64,000 nucleotides of DNA from S010-25 sp964441285 (GTDB taxonomy: Bacteria; Pseudomonadota; Gammaproteobacteria; SZUA-229): the NCBI GenBank assembly GCA_964441285.1, contig CAYTUK010000011.1:1-64000 (forward strand), written 5' to 3'. The notes beneath the pieces are model-generated. The model was given only the letters and a program-made list of their open reading frames with translations, had not been told where the DNA came from and did no database searches. The position numbers and the translations under genes were made by a program. This document shows positions 54,432 to 61,240 of this stretch, piece after piece. Each line of letters opens with the position of its first letter. The stretch's first letter is position 1.

Positions 54432-54496
54432 GGTGCTATTAGCACCACTGCACATATTGGACACGGCTTAAAGATGACAAAATGCACACATTGTGT
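54432..54496. promoter_or_regulatory. Two perfect palindromes upstream of the toxin-antitoxin genes
   Basis: ggtgctattagcacc (54432-54446, 7-1-7) and acacattgtgt (54486-54496, 5-1-5) are perfect inverted repeats. The second ends 12 bases before the toxin start codon. Type II toxin-antitoxin operons are usually repressed by the antitoxin at such palindromes; that role is inferred. Confidence 0.5.
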
Positions 54497-54508
54497 TACC
54501 TTTTCTAA

Positions 54509-54790
54509 ATGAAGGCGTATTCCTGGAATTCCGAAAAAAATGAGTTACTTCAAAAAGAGCGTGGCATCTCATTTGAAGAAATAGTTCTTAATATTCAATT
54601 AGGTAATGAAGTAGCCATTTATGACCATCCAAACACCAAAAAATACTCTAATCAAAAGATTTCAGTTGTTTTAATTGAGGATTATGCCTATTTGATTCCT
54701 TATGTAGAAGATAAGAACCAAATATTTCTTAAAACAATTATCCCCAGTCGTAAAGCGACTAAGCAGTATGTAGGTGATGCCAATGAGTAA
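54509..54790 (+). CDS. BrnT-like toxin
   Basis: 93 residues with the features of the BrnT family of small RelE-fold ribonuclease toxins: YSWNSEKNELLQKERGISFEEIV at the N-terminus, YDHPN near 38, VVLIEDYAYLIPYVEDKN in the centre and IFLKTIIPSRKATKQY near the end. BrnT in Brucella cuts RNA and is neutralised by an RHH antitoxin encoded immediately downstream. The same arrangement exists here: the stop codon overlaps the antitoxin start by 8 bases. Catalytic activity is inferred. Confidence 0.8.
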   Translation: MKAYSWNSEKNELLQKERGISFEEIVLNIQLGNEVAIYDHPNTKKYSNQKISVVLIEDYAYLIPYVEDKNQIFLKTIIPSRKATKQYVGDANE

Positions 54791-55064
54791 GTTAGATCCA
54801 TATGAAAAAGAAATTCTTGATGCCTTTGATTCAGGAAAGTTAAAAAAATCTAAAATGGAAAAACAACAAATTAAGTGCCATGCATCTGTCGCTGAGGCAA
54901 CTTTCAAAAAGGATGCCCGTATAAATATCAGGTTGTCCTCCAGAGATCTGCGCTCTTTACAAGCCAGGGCATTAATGGAAGGTCTGCCATACCAAACATT
55001 CGTATCTAGTATTTTGCATAAATTTATCGACGGTAAGCTTGTAGACAAATCAGCTAACAAGTGA
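54783..55064 (+). CDS. CopG/BrnA-like RHH antitoxin
   Basis: 93 residues from ATG at 54783 (MSKLDPYEKE), which has a GTAGGTG ribosome site; upstream GTG (54774) and ATG (54777) also exist. An acidic/basic N-terminal half probably wraps the toxin. The C-terminal ribbon-helix-helix-like segment is DARINIRLSSRDLRSLQARA then LPYQTFVSSILHKFIDGKLV. It should neutralise the BrnT-like toxin and repress the operon, perhaps at the palindromes upstream of 54509. Confidence 0.8.
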   Translation: MSKLDPYEKEILDAFDSGKLKKSKMEKQQIKCHASVAEATFKKDARINIRLSSRDLRSLQARALMEGLPYQTFVSSILHKFIDGKLVDKSANK

Positions 55065-55639
55065 CTGTGGTACAAAGTCAACAGACCTGCCTTGCTTCAT
55101 CGTGGTTATTAAGGGAATACCCTTTAATTTCAGTCGAGTACGATAAAAAGTGCTTTTGCCTGCGTCTGCCTGCGTCATTGAGGGGACCTTCAAAATATTT
55201 GGCTCAACGCACCAAAACACCACATAGGCGACATTAGGTACGCGGGTCAGTTCTGATGTCAAGTCGAAGAGAGCGGACATTGGCAAGATAGTCCTGACAG
55301 AGCGTTTTCGACCACAGCGAACTGTCGTGATTATGAACATGTTCCAGGTCAAAGTTACTAAAAAGCACGCAAACGCCCGTGTGATAAGGTATCGACAGGG
55401 TTTGTAAGTCTCTAAAATCTGTTTTCTAACAGGTGAATTTCAAATAATCATCAAAATAGCGTTACTATATTTTACATATTAACTACAACTAATGTACTGA
55501 ATTATTTTTAACCAATTGTTAATTATAGACATAAATTGTTGGCTTACATATTGCATTGTAAATTTAACTAGTTATCTAAACGAAATAATAACTCTGTTGT
55601 CGTGACGAGTAAATGTAACTAACATAGGAGAAGGGAATA
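55065..55639. other. 575-base gap, no identifiable gene
   Basis: A 100-codon minus-strand frame (55050-55352) has no start signal or recognisable domain. A 10-base exact tandem duplication, tgcctgcgtc twice, lies at about 55155-55175. The last 180 bases are AT-rich and probably contain the promoter of the PEP-CTERM gene. The stretch may be decayed mobile-element sequence, but I cannot identify it. Confidence 0.35.
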
Positions 55640-56230
55640 GTGATTATTAAATCTTTTATTGGCACAGTCTGTGCTCTTGTACTTATCTGTGGTACCTCAA
55701 TTGCCAATGCGGCATCTATCAACTTCAGTTCACCATCAATGACGGCGAATGTAAATGATATTATTACACTTGACGTGTTGATGGATTTTACAGGTAATCC
55801 AACTCTTGGAGGCGGGACTGATATCTTCTACGATTCAGCTGTACTGTCATACTAGAGTTTTAGTTTTGCGACGACCAGCTTAACTCTGAATCCAGCTTTC
55901 AGTCGAACACCTGACATTCTTTCTAACAAGTTAGAAGGTTTAGCCTTCGGTAATTTTAATGGGTTATCCGGTCCCGGTACTGTAGGAACATTGACCTTTC
56001 AGGTGATTGCATCTGGGAATACAACACTGCGCATGGCTGAAACTACTAGCGCCCTGGGTGGGGGGGCGTTCATCTCCGATACAACTTTTCTTCCTTTTCC
56101 TCCACAAACTGTAAGTTTTGGTTCAGCAAATGTAAGGATAAGTGCTGTCCCTTTGCCTGCTGCGGTCTGGCTGTTTGGAAGCGGCCTGCTTGGTCTGATC
56201 GGTGTATCAAGAAAACACATAAAAAGTTAA
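55640..56230 (+). pseudogene. PEP-CTERM-type exported protein interrupted by a single amber codon
   Basis: The frame runs 196 codons with one in-frame TAG at codon 72 (55853-55855). Before it come GTG with AGGAG, a signal peptide ending SIANAA, and the segment NDIITLDVLMDF-DIFYDSAVLSY, cohesin-like. After the TAG the same frame continues with SFSFATTSLTLNPAF through TLTFQVIASGNTTL. It ends in the sorting signal VPLPAAVWLFGSGLLGLIG followed by basic SRKHIK. That signal (VPLPA motif, hydrophobic helix, basic tail) is recognised by exosortase/EpsH systems, usually with exopolysaccharide or surface matrix. No exosortase is in the window. Either a recent nonsense mutation, readthrough, or a sequence error explains the TAG. 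Confidence 0.85.
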
Positions 56231-56259
56231 CAGGTAACTATTAGCCTGAGAAAACAAAG

Positions 56260-56283
56260 CGGCAACCATTGTGTTGCCGTTTT
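56260..56283 (+). terminator. Rho-independent terminator after the PEP-CTERM gene
   Basis: cggcaac (56260-56266) pairs with gttgccg (56273-56279) around a 6-base loop and is followed by TTTT. It lies 29 bases beyond the stop codon. Confidence 0.75.
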
Positions 56284-56383
56284 GGTTATCAATTTTAAAT
56301 CGTGATATAGAAATAGGCGTTTAAAGGGGCTGCTCCGATAATTAGAAAAATCTAAACTCAAAAAAATATTAAGGGGCTGGAAA

Positions 56384-56782
56384 ATGCACATTGATTTAAA
56401 TATGGTTAGAGCAGGAAAAGTTACTCACCCTTCAAAATGGGATCAAAGCGGTTATAACGAAATTCAAAATCCACCAAGACGCTATCAAATAATTAATAGA
56501 AAACGCCTGTGCGAACTAACAGGAGCCAAAAATTTGTGTTTAGAACACGCTATGTGGGTGACTGAAGCGCTAACGAAAGCCAAACATCAGCGAGAAGGTC
56601 AATGGAGTGACAGTTTAGCGATTGGCGGTAAACGATTTATAGAATGCTATATGGATCAAGTAGATAGTAAAGCGAATAGCCGAAAAATAAGCGTTATTGA
56701 TGGCTGTCATGTCGTTCAAGAAACGCCGGCGGCTTACAGTGCCCATATTGAGGTAAAAAACAGTCGTTTAAAGCCACAATAG
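56384..56782 (+). pseudogene. C-terminal fragment of a REP-associated tyrosine transposase (RAYT)
   Basis: The 132-residue frame contains the conserved C-terminal half of RAYT/Y1-type transposases: HIDLNMVRAGKVTHPSKWDQ, SGYNEIQNPPRRYQIIN, a WSDSLAIGGKRFIE segment and the closing helix region. The catalytic N-terminal half, with the HUH motif, is absent, and nothing upstream in any frame resembles it. It is therefore a truncated, probably inactive copy. RAYTs mobilise REP palindromes; whether this family made the dispersed elements in the window cannot be judged from this fragment. Confidence 0.8.
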
Positions 56783-56820
56783 GCTGAATTTCATTACAAA
56801 ATATTAATGTTATTAATATA

Positions 56821-56955
56821 TTAGCTTGGTTCGACCCAGGTTTTATGCGCACGGTCGCAATAAATAGTCACCGTTTGAATATTTTCATCAAGTTCAATAT
56901 GCTTGACTGTTTGGCCGCTGAGACCCAAAATCTTGCTGGAGATACTAACGCTCAT
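56821..56955 (-). pseudogene. N-terminal remnant of an ISL3-family transposase
   Basis: The minus strand encodes MSVSISSKILGLSGQTVKHI and then ELDENIQTVTIYCDR before diverging and stopping. This matches the start of ISL3-family transposases (KILGL near the N-terminus, then a TVTIYCDR strand). About 44 codons remain of more than 400. No terminal repeats were found. Confidence 0.6.
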
Positions 56956-57290
56956 TTATCTGTTATCTATAAAGTGGTAAGAGACTTCATATTTCAACAG
57001 GTTAGTGTGGCGTTAGTATCTTTTTTTACTCACAAGAGCGGAGAAGAGCCATATTGTTTAATGGGCATGGTTGAATAGATCAAAAAGTTGAATCAACTCT
57101 ATTAGTTATATATTAGATGTAAAATCTGAATTAAGATGCTAAATAGCAAAAATGGGTTTGTGTCGTTTATCTGTGTGTTAGGATGCGCTTTTTGTTGAAG
57201 GCGTTATATTAATTCAAATTTAACTTTATCGACACCATTAATATCAGTTTATCTGAAGTAATAAAAAGATAATAATCGAAGAATCTGTCT
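56956..57290. other. Gap before rnhA, nothing recognisable
   Basis: AT-rich sequence with no ORF supported by domain, start or codon evidence, and no clear promoter hexamers. Confidence 0.35.
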
Positions 57291-57767
57291 ATGACTAAAT
57301 CCCAATCTGCCTCAAATGTAGTAATTTATACTGATGGTGCCTGTCGTGGTAACCCCGGCCCGGGTGGCTGGGGGGCCAGTTTGCGCTTTAATGGCCATCG
57401 TAAAAATTTATATGGTGGTGAAGCGAACACCACGAATAATCGTATGGAATTGATGGCGGTTATACAGGGGCTAAATTCACTTAGCCGTACCTGTTGCATA
57501 CAAATTTATACTGATTCTAAATATGTCCTCAATGGAATTACCCAATGGATGCCAAACTGGAAAAAAAACGGCTGGAAAACGGCGGCAAAAAAACCGGTAA
57601 AAAATGTAGAATTATGGCAACAGCTGGATACCGCATTACAACAACACCAGGTGGAGTGGTCATGGGTAAAAGGCCACTCCGATGATGAAGGCAATGAATG
57701 TGCCGATACGCTGGCTAATCAGGGCATTGATGAAATGTTGAAAAAACAGGCTACCGGTCGGGGTTAA
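57291..57767 (+). CDS. rnhA: Ribonuclease HI
   Basis: 158 residues. The active-site carboxylates are in IYTDGACRGNPGPGGWG (Asp near 14), NRMELMAVIQGL (Glu near 52), IYTDSKYVLNGI (Asp near 74) and the Asp near 138 in NECADTLA, with the His loop VKGHSDDEGNE. It removes RNA from RNA-DNA hybrids. It is followed 4 bases later by dnaQ, the standard neighbour, though in E. coli the two are divergent. Length is normal. Confidence 0.97.
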   Translation: MTKSQSASNVVIYTDGACRGNPGPGGWGASLRFNGHRKNLYGGEANTTNNRMELMAVIQGLNSLSRTCCIQIYTDSKYVLNGITQWMPNWKKNGWKTAAKKPVKNVELWQQLDTALQQHQVEWSWVKGHSDDEGNECADTLANQGIDEMLKKQATGRG

Positions 57768-57771
57768 ATGA

Positions 57772-58474
57772 ATGCGAAAAATTGTACTCGATACAGAGAC
57801 CACCGGTCTTGATCCCGGTCAGGGACATAGAATAAATTGGCTGTGTTGAACTGCTAAACCGGCGTTTAAGCGGTAATAATTATCATCAATATTTACAGCC
57901 TGACCGTGAGATTGATGAGGGTGCCCAGGCCGTGCATGGTATTTCCAATGAATTTCTCGCCGATAAACCGGACTTTGCTGCGGTGGTGGATGACTTTCTT
58001 GAGTACATAAAAGGGGCGGAGTTAATCATTCATAATGCGCCGTTTGATGTGGGTTTTATCAATGCTGAACTGAACCGGGTTGGGCCCGAGTACGGTAGTG
58101 TCGATACTTATTGTACGGTCACTGATACATTGGTGATGGCACGAAAAAAACGCCCCGGTAAAAAAAATAATCTGGATGTCCTGTGTAAAGAATATGATGT
58201 AAATAATTCGCAGCGTGATTTACATGGTGCATTACTCGATGCTGAATTACTGGCAGAAGTCTATTTGCATATGACCGGCGGGCAGAGCGCCTTACTGTTA
58301 GACAGTGAAGAAGTACAACAGGCAGGTCAATCGGTCAGCACTAATGCCGCAGTCAGGCGAATATCAAAAGATCGACCAGCATTAAAAATAGTCCATCCCA
58401 ATGTCGATGAAGCGGCAGCTCATCAGGCATTCATAAAAAAGATGGGTGAGAATTGTTTATGGAAGAAACCTTAA
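57772..58474 (+). pseudogene. dnaQ: DNA polymerase III epsilon subunit DnaQ, frameshifted (apparent 5-base deletion)
   Basis: The proofreading exonuclease begins MRKIVLDTETTGLDPGQGHR (Exo I Asp-Thr-Glu). It then hits a stop because the expected RIIEIGCVELLN is encoded as agaataaattggctgtg. Inserting five bases (attga) after position 57834 restores the family sequence and gives 235 residues. In the second frame ELLNRRLSGNNYHQYLQPD, the Exo II HNAPFDVGF, the Exo III HGALLDAELLAEVY and a C-terminus ending NCLWKKP are all present. Inactivation would give a mutator unless another copy exists. A distal ATG at 57932 would give a protein lacking Exo I. Sequence error is the main alternative. Confidence 0.85.
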
Positions 58475-58636
58475 TGCTAGCCATGATTGCGTAGTTAAAA
58501 AGAGTGAGAATAAGAATATAAATAGCAGCACAGATTCCCGGATAGGTTAAGACATGCAGGTGGATAAAACAGGTGTTACAGAAAACCATTCAGTACGAAG
58601 TAGCCATATTGATTTGTATAGAGCTGTTGACTAATT

Positions 58637-60376
58637 TTGAAAATTACCTCTAAAGAGCAGGCAACTAATATACGCCTTGAACAAGTTTATCTGCTGTATA
58701 AACAGTCAGCTTTTCTTTTTTTTGGTTCAATCGCTACGATTTTAATTATTACTGTGCATTTCTGGAATCAGACTGACCCGGTGTTGTTGTCCGGCTGGCT
58801 AGCGGCGAGTTTAATCCTGTTTTTTTTTCGCATCTGGATGATTCAATATTTCAGACGCAATAAACCACGCAAAACGGCAATAAAATGGGGGTATATTTTT
58901 ATGACCACATCGATATTATCCGGTTTATTGTGGGGCTGTCTACCACTGTTTATTCTGGATTTATCGGATGTATTGGGTGTCTTGCTTGCATCGACTATTA
59001 TGACGGGAATGGTAGCCGGTTCGCTGGTCTCATTGTCGTGTTTTATGCCCACACACCAACTGTTTTCTTTTTTTTCACTGGGACCATTTATCTATGTGAC
59101 TTTGCTGGATAGTAATCCGGTAATGGTGCAGTTTGGTATTATTCTTTTCATCTATTTTCTGGTTATGCTGGGATTTTCAGTGATGGTTAATCGTAACATT
59201 ACCGATTCGATTCGACTGCGCTTTGAAAACCTTGAATTGCTTGATAATCTACGCCAGCAGAAAAAACTGGCTGAACATGCCAATGTTGAAAAATCCCGTT
59301 TTCTCGCTGCAACCAGCCATGATCTGAGACAGCCGTTACATGCGCTGGATCTGTACCTGGGGGCATTAAAAAATATTCTTAACAATGATGCCCAGTCTCA
59401 ACTGTTAACTAAATCGATCCGCTCCAGTCATGCACTCGGTGAACTATTGAATGCACTCATGGATATTTCCCGGTTGGATGCCGGCAATATTGAGGTGAAC
59501 TTAAGTACTTTTGATGTACACGCTGTTCTGTCTGAACTGGTTGATGAGTTTCAATCACTGGCAAAACAAAAAGCTATGTATATTCATTTGCAGGCAAGAA
59601 GTTGTTTAGTTGAAAGTGATCGGGTTTTATTTTCACGTATTATTCGTAATTTACTCTCCAATGCAATTAACCATAATGAGCGGGGTAATATAAGCATTGA
59701 TACGGAAGATATGGGTGACAGGATTGATGTCTGTATTAAAGACCAGGGCAAGGGGATTGCTGAAACTGAAATTGAGAAAATATTTTCAGAGTTCTATCAA
59801 CTGGATAATCCTGAACGTGACAGGACCAAAGGGCTAGGCCTGGGGCTGGCCATTGTCCGGCGTCTGTCTGTTTTGCTGGGGCATCCGCTGCGGGTGAAAA
59901 GTCAGCCGGGTACAGGCAGCTGTTTTTCAGTGCAGGTACCAAAATCGACAGTGATTGTGCAGGTGCCGCAAGTGCTCGCTCTAGGTGCGGAAACTTTACC
60001 AGAAGGTCTGTTTGTCGTTTGTGTGGATGACGAACTTGGTGTCCGCGATGCACTCACCGTATTATTAAGAAGCTGGGCTTGTGAAGTGCTGGTGAGTGAG
60101 AGTGAGCAGGAAATTCTTAGTGAGTTGAAGGCCGCCAATTACCCGCATCCTGATTTGATTATTTCGGATTATCGTTTGCGCGAAAATAAAACGGGGGTGC
60201 AGGTTATTAACGCGATCTGTGAGTATTTTCAGGCCAGTATCCCTTCTATTGTAATTACTGGCGATACCAGTGCAGAAATTCGTCAGCAGATAAAAGCGAT
60301 AAATAGCGAAATTATGCTCAAGCCGGTTGAAGCAGATAACCTGCTACGGATGCTGGTTACACTCACGCAGTCGTAG
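58637..60376 (+). CDS. Membrane hybrid histidine kinase with C-terminal receiver
   Basis: 579 residues. Six hydrophobic segments (about 25-185) form the sensor membrane domain. A coiled linker leads to HisKA with phospho-His in ATSHDLRQPLHALDLYLG near 228. The ATPase domain shows NLLSNAINHNERGN, DQGKGIAETE and TKGLGLGLAIVRRL (to about 430). The receiver (about 455-575) has FVVCVDDELGVRDAL, the phospho-Asp in LIISDYRLRENKTG near 511 and Lys in IMLKPVEADN. The start is TTG at 58637 with no clear ribosome site. It is convergent with a LuxR-type response regulator 9 bases away, its likely partner. The receiver may act as a phosphate sink. Confidence 0.9.
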   Translation: MKITSKEQATNIRLEQVYLLYKQSAFLFFGSIATILIITVHFWNQTDPVLLSGWLAASLILFFFRIWMIQYFRRNKPRKTAIKWGYIFMTTSILSGLLWGCLPLFILDLSDVLGVLLASTIMTGMVAGSLVSLSCFMPTHQLFSFFSLGPFIYVTLLDSNPVMVQFGIILFIYFLVMLGFSVMVNRNITDSIRLRFENLELLDNLRQQKKLAEHANVEKSRFLAATSHDLRQPLHALDLYLGALKNILNNDAQSQLLTKSIRSSHALGELLNALMDISRLDAGNIEVNLSTFDVHAVLSELVDEFQSLAKQKAMYIHLQARSCLVESDRVLFSRIIRNLLSNAINHNERGNISIDTEDMGDRIDVCIKDQGKGIAETEIEKIFSEFYQLDNPERDRTKGLGLGLAIVRRLSVLLGHPLRVKSQPGTGSCFSVQVPKSTVIVQVPQVLALGAETLPEGLFVVCVDDELGVRDALTVLLRSWACEVLVSESEQEILSELKAANYPHPDLIISDYRLRENKTGVQVINAICEYFQASIPSIVITGDTSAEIRQQIKAINSEIMLKPVEADNLLRMLVTLTQS

Positions 60377-60385
60377 TCAGATTAA

Positions 60386-60997
60386 TTAACTGCCGCCGAT
60401 TCCCAGTAATTCACGTGCAATATTAGCCGCCTGGGTGCGGTTATCGACCTGCAGATCAGACAATATCCGGCTGATATACTGTTTCACCGTGCCTTCAGAC
60501 AGATGCATGGTTTCACTGATGGTTTTGTTGTTGTGGCCGTCAATAATTAAGACCAGTATCTGTTTCTGTTTATCGCTCAGGCAGGGTAAATTCTGCGAAT
60601 GATTATCATGAGAAATATCGGTGAGAATAAAACGCCTGCCTGAGAGTACCTGTTTAATCGCACGTAAAATAGTTTCCCCACTGGCAGACTTAACCACATA
60701 ACCGGATGCGCCGGCATCTATACAGGCCGAGATTGTCAGTGGGCGCTCATCAGCTGACACAATCATCACAGGTGTGGCAGGATACTGATGATGAATTTTT
60801 CCGATGCTAATCACACCCTGCATATCGGGCATACCCAGATCCAGCAGGATTAAATCATAATGATAAACAGCCAGTTTCTGTTGGACCTCATTAAACGAGC
60901 TGGAAAAGTCTATTTCCAGTTCGTCACCAAGCTGATCCAGCCAGACTGCCATGCTGTCACGAAACAAGCCATGGTCATCTGCAAGTAATATTTTCAT
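60386..60997 (-). CDS. NarL/LuxR-family response regulator
   Basis: 203 residues. The receiver (1-120) has KILLADDHGLFRDS, the phospho-Asp in LILLDLGMPDMQG near 53 and VVKSASGETI with the conserved Lys. The LuxR helix-turn-helix (about 140-200) reads LSDKQKQILVLIIDGHNN then TISETMHLSEGTVKQYISR. AAGAG lies 8 bases upstream of the ATG. The gene faces the adjacent hybrid kinase and is divergent from the giant glycine-rich surface protein gene (243 bases), which makes that gene a possible target. This link is inferred from position. Confidence 0.92.
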   Translation of the reverse strand: MKILLADDHGLFRDSMAVWLDQLGDELEIDFSSSFNEVQQKLAVYHYDLILLDLGMPDMQGVISIGKIHHQYPATPVMIVSADERPLTISACIDAGASGYVVKSASGETILRAIKQVLSGRRFILTDISHDNHSQNLPCLSDKQKQILVLIIDGHNNKTISETMHLSEGTVKQYISRILSDLQVDNRTQAANIARELLGIGGS

Positions 60998-61240
60998 TAA
61001 AGTATCTCTTGTACCTGTCTCTTACGTCCAGCCACTATCGGGAAGCGATAAGGCACTAAAACAATTACTGAGATAAAACATAACCCATACAACATACGAA
61101 TAACCAGGAAAATACTAACTAAAGTTAATAGTATAGTCGATTTTTTAATTTTACAATTAATAAAACTATTGGAAACTTTGATTATTATGATTGTAAATAA
61201 TATAAAAAATAAAACGATAAACAGACACAGGCATTCTTCA
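60998..61240. promoter_or_regulatory. Divergent control region between the response regulator and the glycine-rich protein gene
   Basis: 243 bases, very AT-rich over 61120-61220 (for example gatttttta and ttattatgattg). No unambiguous -35/-10 pair was chosen. It probably carries both divergent promoters and possibly the binding site of the LuxR-type regulator. Confidence 0.35.

Noticed and set aside
55050..55352. 100-codon minus-strand frame between the antitoxin and PEP-CTERM genes
   Set aside because: No ribosome site, no recognisable domain and odd composition; it may be decayed DNA.
56845..57078. 77-codon plus-strand frame
   Set aside because: It is antisense to the ISL3 transposase remnant over its first half and shows no domain.
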